Part shown: positions 1-6,640 of the stretch, in pieces
Position numbering within the stretch: the first letter of the stretch is position 1
How the letters are laid out: each line of letters begins with the position of its first letter
Origin: Haliotispira sp965263485
GTDB lineage: Bacteria > Spirochaetota > Spirochaetia > SP-2023
Direction of reading: 5' to 3'
Assembly: GCA_965263485.1 (NCBI GenBank)
Contig: CBDHHO010000003.1
Coordinates: 1 to 64,000 of the forward strand
Length of the DNA stretch: 64,000 nt
Program-made: the position numbers and the translations under genes
Notes under the pieces: model-generated
What the model was told of the DNA's origin: nothing
The model's database searches: none
What the model saw: only the letters and a program-made list of their open reading frames with translations

Positions 1-2
1 AG

Positions 3-71
3 AAGAAGCTGGTGGCCGCTTTGACTTCAGCGGCGGTCAAGGGTGCCCTTCTGGGACAGCGCGATGCCTGA
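3..71 (+). CDS. C-terminal end of a phage portal-like protein (partial)
   Basis: An open frame enters from the left edge and ends in TGA at 69-71, encoding about 22 residues that finish in GQRDA. It overlaps the ATG of the next gene by 8 bases, the tight coupling usual between phage head genes. In Mu-like phages the gene directly before gpF encodes the gp29-type portal protein (DUF935), and the Ala/Leu-rich tail would fit. The identity is therefore inferred mainly from position; the fragment alone is too short to prove it. Confidence 0.4.
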   Translation, partial: KKLVAALTSAAVKGALLGQRDA

Positions 72-1431
72 ATACTACCGCATTCAAGATGTCAGCAAAG
101 ATGTTTCCCGCTACATACGGGAAAAGGGCTTGCAGCTCAGCCCAACCGGCTGGCGGGATATCTACGCAGCAGAACACGCCAATGCCTTTACCGTAGCCAA
201 ACTCAAGGACATGAGTTTGTTGGGCCAGGTGCAGAAGGAAGTCGGCCAGAGCATCGAGCACGGCGACAGTTTCGAGCATTTCAGGGAGCGAATGCAACCC
301 AAAGCCCAGAAGTGGCTGGACTCCGTTCGCCGGGATCCGCCTCCCGAACTGGAAGACGAGGATCTGGCGAATTGGAAGAAGAAAAAAGACCGCTACCGCC
401 TCCGCCGTATTTTTGAGACCAACACCCGCCAAGCCTATGCGCAGCATCACTACAACCGGGGAATGGATAACGAGTTCAATACCCACATCATTTACCGCAT
501 CGGCCCGAGCATCAACCACCGCGCCGACCACGTGGCCATTGACGGGACAGTCTTGCCCAAGGATCACCCGTTCTGGGATACGCATTGGCCGCCGAACGGC
601 TGGAACTGCAAGTGTTATGCCCGCTTTATCACGGCAGATAAGTTGGAGGCTTACCGCAAGGATGGGCTCCCGGATATAGAAAGCATAGACCAGAAAACCG
701 GACATATCACGAAAAACAAGCCGATCAACGAACAAGCCCCCAGAATTAAATGGCGGAACTTCAGACGCAGTGATGGGAAAGCGGTGTGGGTGCCTTCCGA
801 TATCGATCCGGGCTTTGAGTGGAATCCGGGGAAGTTTAACCGGGGTACCTGGCTCAAAGATCAGGCCGTGCGCAAGGCCAGGGCTTTGGATTTAGCTCCC
901 AAAAAGTTGCAGCAGCTGGAGCAGTTGATTGTTTCCAATCCGGCGCAGCAGCAGGCTTATGCGGCTTTTGTGGATACTCGCTATGGCCGACAGTCCAATG
1001 GGCAGAATATTGATGTAGGTCTGGTACAGGGAGCTTTAAAAGATGATTTCTTGAAACGTCAGGCCGATCTGCCGGATTCCGACTTGGTAATGATGCAGGA
1101 TAAGGTGCTTAACGTGAAGAATAAGAAACACAAGGATTTTGCCCATGCAGACAGTAGTGTAAGTAAGCAAGAGTTCCTACGAGTGCCCGAAATACTTAAA
1201 ACCCCGGATATGCTTTTGTGGGACAGGAAGCGGCAGCAATATATAATAGTAAAGCATACCCGGCAGCGGCAGCTGTTGTTTCTGCCTATCGGCATCAATC
1301 GTATTAAAGCTATAAAAGGCAACCACTGGACACTACGTAGTGTGTACCGAGTAGAAAGCTTTAATGAAGCACTCAATGAGCGGTGGAAGGATCTGCATCG
1401 TTACGAGCTGCTGAATCCGAAAAAGAGATAA
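64..1431 (+). CDS. Mu gpF-like minor head protein with C-terminal nuclease-like domain
   Basis: 455 residues from ATG 64. A GTG at 43 is also open, but ATG 64 gives the typical overlap with the preceding gene. Residues ~30-230 form the Mu gpF-like head morphogenesis domain, with the signature HPFWDTHWPPNGWNCKC near residues 168-184. Such proteins sit at the portal vertex and act in procapsid assembly. Residues ~318-450 resemble the phage Barnase-EndoU-colicin-RelE-like nuclease domains (PBECR type) often fused to gpF: a QDKVLNVKNKKHKDF segment, then PEILKTPDMLLWD, and a terminal strand SVYRVESFNEAL. Family knowledge suggests a head-borne effector, perhaps injected with DNA. The later head genes expected downstream are missing, so this is probably part of a prophage remnant. 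Confidence 0.75.
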   Translation: MPEYYRIQDVSKDVSRYIREKGLQLSPTGWRDIYAAEHANAFTVAKLKDMSLLGQVQKEVGQSIEHGDSFEHFRERMQPKAQKWLDSVRRDPPPELEDEDLANWKKKKDRYRLRRIFETNTRQAYAQHHYNRGMDNEFNTHIIYRIGPSINHRADHVAIDGTVLPKDHPFWDTHWPPNGWNCKCYARFITADKLEAYRKDGLPDIESIDQKTGHITKNKPINEQAPRIKWRNFRRSDGKAVWVPSDIDPGFEWNPGKFNRGTWLKDQAVRKARALDLAPKKLQQLEQLIVSNPAQQQAYAAFVDTRYGRQSNGQNIDVGLVQGALKDDFLKRQADLPDSDLVMMQDKVLNVKNKKHKDFAHADSSVSKQEFLRVPEILKTPDMLLWDRKRQQYIIVKHTRQRQLLFLPIGINRIKAIKGNHWTLRSVYRVESFNEALNERWKDLHRYELLNPKKR

Positions 1432-1622
1432 GGCGCACTTCGTGGGTTGCTGTAGCAGATACAGGCCCCGTAAACACGCCTTACCCCTCTACTATAACAT
1501 AGCCCTACTTAAATGGCAAGGGCGGATCCTTCTTTTGTGTATCCTCAAACATGTTTCACCATCCACAAACCCCGTAGGGTATGCCAGACGATACTCTAAT
1601 TCGGTTTCTCGAATGAGGAGGG

Positions 1623-1955
1623 CTATACGTCCCAGTATTTTCTGTCTTGGCTTTCCGGTGGGGATATTTCTTTGCGGTTCCCTTCCGTTTTAGGCCAGAT
1701 TGCAACTGATGCAGCTATTGTGATGGCTAAACAGACAATCGCCAGACCGTAGGCGACTATGCTGTATGCCTGACCATAAATACCAATGCTCTGGTAGTAG
1801 GCTTCATTTATTGTTCCGCCCCGCACCGATTCCAATTGGCCGAGACGAATACCGGCATCATACAGTATTGATGCGCCTTTAAAGATAACGCCGCTGCCCA
1901 CAAGTCCAATAAGCAGAACCCCTATTGCATTGGCTTTTCGCTTTCCCGGTGCCAT
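1623..1955 (-). CDS. Small two-helix membrane protein, phage cargo
   Basis: 110 residues starting at ATG 1955 behind a plausible AAGGAT ribosome site. There is a short basic N-terminus (MAPGKRK), a hydrophobic helix around residues 9-27, an amphipathic loop, and a second helix around residues 64-86. The hydrophilic C-terminal tail should be cytoplasmic. I do not recognise a family. It is the last gene of a minus-strand run (repressor, GIY-YIG protein, this gene) and so is probably expressed from the lysogen. In that position phages often carry superinfection-exclusion or defence genes, but nothing in the sequence proves such a role. Confidence 0.55.
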   Translation of the reverse strand: MAPGKRKANAIGVLLIGLVGSGVIFKGASILYDAGIRLGQLESVRGGTINEAYYQSIGIYGQAYSIVAYGLAIVCLAITIAASVAIWPKTEGNRKEISPPESQDRKYWDV

Positions 1956-2063
1956 TGTTCTATCCTTTTTCCTTATTTTAACTTTTGGCTTGCCATATCT
2001 CTCGGGTCAGCTCCTTGATTATTGACTGTTCGCGGTTCATAAATTCCCCTGATCAACATGTCA

Positions 2064-3404
2064 TTAGGAAAATAATTCCTCTACCGAGGGGAATTCATCT
2101 TCCTTTGTGGTAGCTTGCAAATCGGCATTACGGATAATGAGACTTTCTCTGTATTCTTGAGCTTCTGGTTCGATAACAAATTCAAAGCTTCCATGATTTT
2201 CCATAACAACTTTTTGGATATCTTCCAATGAAACATGAAAGTATTCTCGCCTGGTATTGACAAGGTTCACCCGATATCTACTAAAATTCTTGTGCAAGGC
2301 ATTCTCTAATTCAGGCGCATTGTCTGAATAGATCATAGCATGAACGTCAAATTTAAATGGCACAGATGCATCGCCCAACTCGTTTACTCTATCCAACGGT
2401 TCTAATCTGCGCGTCATTCCAATTTTGTAGATATTCTCTCCAAATGAACCAATATTAGAGATGACGTATACATGACCGGATTTTGTTTGCTGGGCCATAG
2501 AGATAGCCTTCTGCCCTTTTTCTTCAGCTTCTTTGAGCTGAATCTCCAGCTTGGCGATTTCTTCTTCATACCGTGCCCGTTCTTCCTCTGTGGCTTTTGC
2601 GATTTGCTCTTGGGCTTTTTGCATGGCTTGCTTTAGTAGCTTCTCTTGTTTTTCTGCTTCTGCCTGAGCTTTTTCAAAATCCTTCCTGGCTTTTTCCTCT
2701 TCTCGCATTTGCTCTCGAATACGTCGTTGCTCTTCTTTTTCTTCCTGCTTTTTGACACGATACTCATGCGTCAGACGAAGTTCTTTCATCTTTAAATCAA
2801 AGTAATTTCCCGATATAGAGATTCCCTTCTCTTTCCCTGTAGTGTTAATAGCTTCCACAGATTTCGATAGCCGTTCTTCCATTCGTTTTACATTATTCCA
2901 AGCAACAGACCCAATGAAATTATCTGCCTCCCCATTAAAGGCTCGAAGCATTAATTTCTTTTCTCGATTTACGATAACTTTTCCTTTTGCAACGCTGTTA
3001 TTCCAGGTGATCCCTTCTCCTCCCAAAGCAGCTCTTTTTTCCTTAATAAGTTGTTTTTGCTGTTCGCGAACTTTATTTATTTGTCCTTTGAATTTTTCCG
3101 AAGTATCGAAACCATAATGAGGCTCATAGATGCCATAATCAGCAATTTCCAAATCGTCCCGATACAAATTGATCTGTTTCTCCAGCCCATTTTTTACGGC
3201 CAGCGCAGCTTCGTATTGCTTGCGAAGTTTCTGCATGGAACCATCAAGTTTTTCTGATTCCTTCTGAAGCTTCAGGAATTCTGTATCTATATCAATAATA
3301 CTGCTATATTTGGATTTCAGTTTTTTGTTTTCCAAGTATAACTTTATCAGTAATATCAAAAAAATAACTGTAAAAACTGACAGCAGGACAACCCAGATAA
3401 CCAT
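2064..3404 (-). CDS. DUF4041-type coiled-coil protein with GIY-YIG (T5orf172) domain
   Basis: 446 residues. A single N-terminal membrane helix (~3-21) is followed by a coiled coil (~40-75), a DUF4041-like region (~100-195, with GITWNNSVAKGKVIVNREKK), and a long charged Glu/Lys/Arg/Gln coiled coil (~200-300). It ends in a GIY-YIG-like domain of the T5orf172/MUG113 kind (~308-405): GHVYVISN, then IYKIGMTRR, and a distal ENALHKNFSRYRVN. GIY-YIG domains are nucleases, and this subfamily recurs in phages and defence islands. Start ATG 3404 has an AGGGGGGAT ribosome site. The gene begins 12 bases after the repressor stop, which implies co-expression with the repressor. The membrane anchor plus nuclease-like end would suit action on incoming DNA, which is an inference. 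Confidence 0.7.
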   Translation of the reverse strand: MVIWVVLLSVFTVIFLILLIKLYLENKKLKSKYSSIIDIDTEFLKLQKESEKLDGSMQKLRKQYEAALAVKNGLEKQINLYRDDLEIADYGIYEPHYGFDTSEKFKGQINKVREQQKQLIKEKRAALGGEGITWNNSVAKGKVIVNREKKLMLRAFNGEADNFIGSVAWNNVKRMEERLSKSVEAINTTGKEKGISISGNYFDLKMKELRLTHEYRVKKQEEKEEQRRIREQMREEEKARKDFEKAQAEAEKQEKLLKQAMQKAQEQIAKATEEERARYEEEIAKLEIQLKEAEEKGQKAISMAQQTKSGHVYVISNIGSFGENIYKIGMTRRLEPLDRVNELGDASVPFKFDVHAMIYSDNAPELENALHKNFSRYRVNLVNTRREYFHVSLEDIQKVVMENHGSFEFVIEPEAQEYRESLIIRNADLQATTKEDEFPSVEELFS

Positions 3405-3416
3405 TTCAAATCCCCC

Positions 3417-4286
3417 CTACCCCAACACCCTTAAAAACTCCGCATTGCAATACCACTGCTCCCCTTTGCTCGGGTAAATGCTGCGCCCAGAACCATCCAT
3501 ATATTCAAAATGGGGGCCGGTGTGGTCCAAGCGGAACTTCTTTATAGTCGCTTTTCCTTTGAGTGTAAAGACATAAACCCGCCCGCTGATAGGCTCCTGG
3601 CACACCCGCAGCAGTACGTTTGAGCCGTCGGGGATGATGTCGGCCATGCTGCCCCCTTCGATGCGCACCGCAAAAACTTTTTCCCGATTTGGGGGCAGGA
3701 AGTCTTCCCGCACGGCGATCTGGTCTTCGATGGTGTCCAGCTCGCGCAGCGGCCCCGCCGCGCCACCAAAGCCCAGGTAGGGAATCAACACTTCCCGGAT
3801 TTCCTCCGGCTCTTCTTTAATTCCGTGTTCTCTGTAGACGATTTCCCGCAGGGCTTCCACCCGCTCTTGCGTGTGTTCCAGCTCTCTCTGCGTTTTCTCC
3901 AGCTTCCGGGCCAATTCCGGCCCCCCCTCAATCCCCGGGGGGAGGCCTTCAATTGAGGAAACCGGCAGCTTTCCCCCTTCCTTCAGCAATGGCGCCAGGG
4001 GGGAGGCTTCCAGAGCGTCCTGCGTCACCAGCAAGCTGTCAAGACTAGGCCTTTCCGAGTCAGTCCCCCCTGAAGGCAGGAACATCTCCCCTTCGCCGGT
4101 CAGGAGCCACGACACATTTGCAGAATGTTTCCTCATTACAGCGTCTAGTATTTTAGTCGTTACCTTAGTTTGGCCTCTTTCAATATCAGCTATCACAGAA
4201 CGACCAAAGCCCATAGACGAGGCAAAGTCAGTCTGATTTATATGCAGAGCTTTTCTTATTTCCAGCAAACGATTTTCTAATGTCAT
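3417..4286 (-). CDS. Phage repressor, HTH-XRE plus S24 peptidase domain
   Basis: 289 residues from ATG 4286, chosen over the upstream in-frame ATG because GAGGA lies about 10 bases before it. Residues ~1-60 form an XRE helix-turn-helix (LHINQTDFASSMGFGRSVIADIE). The C-terminal ~130 residues form an S24/LexA-like fold with the nucleophile serine in EGGSMADIIPDGS and a likely partner lysine in GKATIKK. This is the CI/Mu c type that maintains lysogeny. It is divergent from a Ner-like gene, forming an early switch. The linker (~80-120, LAPLLKEGG...GLPPGIEGG) is encoded by palindromic G/C-rich DNA typical of dispersed repeats, so it looks like an in-frame repeat insertion. Confidence 0.85.
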   Translation of the reverse strand: MTLENRLLEIRKALHINQTDFASSMGFGRSVIADIERGQTKVTTKILDAVMRKHSANVSWLLTGEGEMFLPSGGTDSERPSLDSLLVTQDALEASPLAPLLKEGGKLPVSSIEGLPPGIEGGPELARKLEKTQRELEHTQERVEALREIVYREHGIKEEPEEIREVLIPYLGFGGAAGPLRELDTIEDQIAVREDFLPPNREKVFAVRIEGGSMADIIPDGSNVLLRVCQEPISGRVYVFTLKGKATIKKFRLDHTGPHFEYMDGSGRSIYPSKGEQWYCNAEFLRVLG

Positions 4287-4429
4287 AAAGAAAAAATCCT
4301 CAATTTTTAAGATTTCCATTGACACATGAGGAGTAATACCACATAATCAAGCAAGAGTTACAAATCGTGATTCTAATAGAAAACAACGGAAACACCAAAC
4401 CGTCTGGTTTTCCGGGAAAGGAGAGAGAA
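4287..4429. promoter_or_regulatory. Divergent early switch region of the phage remnant
   Basis: 143 bases between the start codons of the repressor (minus) and the Ner-like regulator (plus). It is A/T-rich and carries ribosome sites for both genes (GAGGA for the repressor, AAAGGAG for the regulator). By analogy with Mu and lambdoid phages it should hold both early promoters and operator sites, but I could not define an operator repeat with confidence. Confidence 0.5.
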
Positions 4430-4672
4430 ATGACTAAGGAGGAAAGAGAGCAAGTCGCTGCATACATTCAGTATCAGCTACGCCGCAGAGGTTTGTCGCA
4501 AAAGGACTTGGCCCAGGATTTTGGTTGTTCGCAGGCTGCCGTCAGCGGCGTGATCCAAAACCGCCCGGAGCATTCGGGGCTAGTGAGTATCCGCAAGTAC
4601 ATTGCGAGCCGTCTGGGTCGTGAATCGTGGCAGGAATTGAGCGCCGAGGCGCAGGAGGAGGTAGGAGCATGA
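4430..4672 (+). CDS. Ner-like HTH regulator of a Mu-like phage
   Basis: 80 residues from ATG 4430, placed 7 bases after AAAGGAG. The open frame extends upstream to 4367, but without a ribosome site. A helix-turn-helix lies at residues ~17-40 (LSQKDLAQDFGCSQAAVSGVIQN). In Mu, Ner is the early negative regulator that represses both the repressor and early promoters. Here the gene lies divergent from the repressor, as expected. The stop overlaps the ATG of the next tiny frame (ATGA), suggesting translational coupling into the phage early operon, which breaks off at 4872-4883. Confidence 0.7.
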   Translation: MTKEEREQVAAYIQYQLRRRGLSQKDLAQDFGCSQAAVSGVIQNRPEHSGLVSIRKYIASRLGRESWQELSAEAQEEVGA

Positions 4673-4731
4673 ACGAATTGAGTTTATTCAATTTTGGCCC
4701 GCACGAGGTGCGGGAGGTTTTCAGACGATGA
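4669..4731 (+). CDS. Tiny phage early ORF (20 aa)
   Basis: Encodes MNELSLFNFGPHEVREVFRR. It starts inside the stop of the Ner-like gene (ATGA), with GGAGG just upstream, and ends by overlapping the next ATG in the same way. The chain of ATGA overlaps supports real translation, though it could act only as a coupling leader. No family is recognised. Confidence 0.35.
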   Translation: MNELSLFNFGPHEVREVFRR

Positions 4732-4883
4732 CGGGGTATCAGATAAAAGAGAAATTATCTTGGATAAGAGGCGCGAAAACTTTACAAGGAGCCAAGTGGA
4801 GGATTCGAAGATTTATCAATTATTCGAGAGAACTGATAAAAGATCAGGATTTATTAGAGCCGATGGCTAAAGGGGCCCTCTAA
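4728..4883 (+). CDS. Small phage early ORF cut by a MITE end
   Basis: 51 residues, rich in Lys/Arg and aromatics (MTGYQIKEKL...RRFINYSRELIKDQ). It overlaps the preceding tiny frame by ATGA. The last residues and the stop (KGAL, TAA) are read from the repeat end GGGGCCCTCTAAAAAT at 4872, so the natural C-terminus has been replaced or trimmed. The phage transposase genes expected next are absent; a TRAP operon on the other strand follows. No family is recognised. Confidence 0.4.
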   Translation: MTGYQIKEKLSWIRGAKTLQGAKWRIRRFINYSRELIKDQDLLEPMAKGAL

Positions 4884-4887
4884 AAAT
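4872..4887 (+). repeat. Lone MITE end between phage remnant and TRAP operon
   Basis: GGGGCCCTCTAAAAAT matches the family end GGGNNCCTCTAAAAAT. The left flank is TAAA. No facing partner lies nearby; the next end in opposite orientation is at 11395-11410. It marks the exact seam between phage DNA and the TRAP block and supplies the stop codon of the phage ORF. Confidence 0.7.
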
Positions 4888-6155
4888 CAGTCAAATGCCA
4901 GTCCCGGAAGCCAGGTCGCCAAGGCCGGAATGTAGGTGACGATCAGCAATACCATAATGCAGCCCAGCACATACGGGAAAATTGCCCTGGCGATTTTCTC
5001 GACCGAGACTTTGGCCACATTCGAGAGCACGAACAGAACCATTCCAATCGGCGGCGTGAGCAAACCGATCATCAGGTTGAGGATGAAAATAATGCCGAAG
5101 TGAACGACATCTATACCGTATTGGGCCAGTACCGGAGCGAAAACCGGCGTTAAGATCAGAATCGCCGGAGTCACATCTAAAAATAAACCGACAAACAACA
5201 CAAAAATATTGATTATCAATAGTAGAAGGTATTTATTATCCGTAATTTGCAGCAGAAATCCGGCCAGTTTCTGCGGAACCTGCTCAGAGACCAGAATCCG
5301 GCCAAAGACATTGGCCGCAGCTACCACCAGCAGCACTCCGGTCGTAGTCAGCAAGGTCTCTTTAAGTAGTCCGGCGATGCTACTCCACCGGATATCACGA
5401 TACAGAAGCCCCAGCAGCAGGGCATAGACTACGGCAACAATAGCGGCCTCCGTAGCCGTATAAATGCCACTGATGATGCCAAACAGGATGATAAACGGAG
5501 TCAGCAGCGGAAAAAAAGCTTTTCGGAACAATTCCCAACGACGCAGACATCCGGCCTTGGGAACAATCGTATATTGCTGATGAGCACAGATAATATAGTT
5601 GAGTATACCCATCATCAAAGCCAGCAACAATCCGGGAATGATTCCGGCTATAAACAGGCGACCGACCGAGGCGTTGGCCGATACCGCAAAGATAATGACA
5701 GGTATGCTTGGCGGAATGATGGGCCCGATAATCGAAGACGCTCCGGTAACCGCCAGACTAAAGTCATCGCTGTATCCGGCATTTCTCATGGCTTTCAGCT
5801 CAATGGCACCCAGCCCGCCGGTATCTGCGATGGCCGAGCCCGACATGCCGGAAAAAATCACGCTGGCAATGACATTGGCGTGAGCCAGGCCTCCCCGTCG
5901 GTGGTTGACCTGGCTGCCGACAAAGTTAAAGATCCGGGTCGTGATGCCGCCTTTGTTCATCACGTTACCGGCAAGGATAAAAAACGAGACGGCCAGAAGG
6001 GGAAAGGAATCGACTCCGGCAATCATACTCTGAATAGCACTAGAAAAGGGGATTCCCGCATAGACCATATATAGTATCGAGCTAGTGAGCAGCGAGAAGC
6101 TGACAGGCATGCCTGTGAGCAGGAACAAAAAGAACGCGAAAAACAATAATGCCAT
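4887..6155 (-). CDS. dctM: TRAP transporter large permease (DctM type)
   Basis: 422 residues from ATG 6155; the frame is open further upstream but only across the dctQ gene. The start lies 2 bases after the dctQ stop. This is the 12-helix membrane subunit of a tripartite ATP-independent periplasmic transporter, which uses a sodium or proton gradient to import a carboxylate-type solute. Typical DctM features are visible: a start of MALLFFAFFLFLLTGMPVSF, VIFSGMSGSAIADTGGLGAIE and SSIIGPIIPPSIPVIIFA. It is the last gene of a five-gene minus-strand operon (dctP, binding-protein-like gene, CoA-transferase, dctQ, dctM). The stop lies against the MITE end at 4872-4887. Confidence 0.92.
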   Translation of the reverse strand: MALLFFAFFLFLLTGMPVSFSLLTSSILYMVYAGIPFSSAIQSMIAGVDSFPLLAVSFFILAGNVMNKGGITTRIFNFVGSQVNHRRGGLAHANVIASVIFSGMSGSAIADTGGLGAIELKAMRNAGYSDDFSLAVTGASSIIGPIIPPSIPVIIFAVSANASVGRLFIAGIIPGLLLALMMGILNYIICAHQQYTIVPKAGCLRRWELFRKAFFPLLTPFIILFGIISGIYTATEAAIVAVVYALLLGLLYRDIRWSSIAGLLKETLLTTTGVLLVVAAANVFGRILVSEQVPQKLAGFLLQITDNKYLLLLIINIFVLFVGLFLDVTPAILILTPVFAPVLAQYGIDVVHFGIIFILNLMIGLLTPPIGMVLFVLSNVAKVSVEKIARAIFPYVLGCIMVLLIVTYIPALATWLPGLAFD

Positions 6156-6157
6156 AT

Positions 6158-6640
6158 TCAAGCCTTCTTTCTGCCCGAAATGCTGCGCAGTGCGATTATG
6201 AACTGTATGATTTGCACAGTGAAATACAGAATGCTGATCAGGCTGCCCACAAGCACCGCAGAGGCGACTGCACTCATCGGCAAGCGCAGCGTGGAGGACA
6301 GGATCCGGTTCTGGTAGGCCGTGAAATTCCAAGCCGTGGGCAGGAGCAATATCAGGCAAGTGATAATGATTGTGTTCGCTACCATCCCCAGCAGATGCTG
6401 CACAGACGAAGGCAGGCGATTTTTCAACAACGACATGGCAACGTGAGACTTGTGGCGGATGCCAAAACCAATGCCGCCAAAGGTAATCCAGACCTGCAGG
6501 TAGCGTGCAAGCTCCTCGCTCCACAAAAGGGGGGTGTGCAGAAAATAGCGGAATATCACTTGCAGCAGTAAGACCAGTCCCATCACTCCCAGAAGGATGA
6601 CGAGAAGTCCCGTCTCCAGTGTATAAACGTATCTTTTCAT
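6158..6640 (-). CDS. dctQ: TRAP transporter small permease (DctQ type)
   Basis: 160 residues with four hydrophobic segments, the usual size and topology for DctQ. The loop motif LLWSEELARYLQVWITFGGIGFGIRHKSHV is the family hallmark. DctQ forms the membrane complex with DctM and is needed for import. The ATG overlaps the stop of the upstream CoA-transferase by 4 bases, and dctM begins 2 bases after its stop, so all three are translationally coupled. Confidence 0.9.
   Translation of the reverse strand: MKRYVYTLETGLLVILLGVMGLVLLLQVIFRYFLHTPLLWSEELARYLQVWITFGGIGFGIRHKSHVAMSLLKNRLPSSVQHLLGMVANTIIITCLILLLPTAWNFTAYQNRILSSTLRLPMSAVASAVLVGSLISILYFTVQIIQFIIALRSISGRKKA

Noticed and set aside
1442..1693. 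83-codon plus-strand ORF after gpF
   Set aside because: No ribosome site, unusual Cys/Arg/Pro composition, and it overlaps the end of the better supported minus-strand membrane protein.
6156..6524. N-terminal extension of dctM
   Set aside because: The extra 123 codons are the antisense-like shadow of dctQ in another frame (His/Cys-rich), and DctM proteins start as MALLFFAF here.
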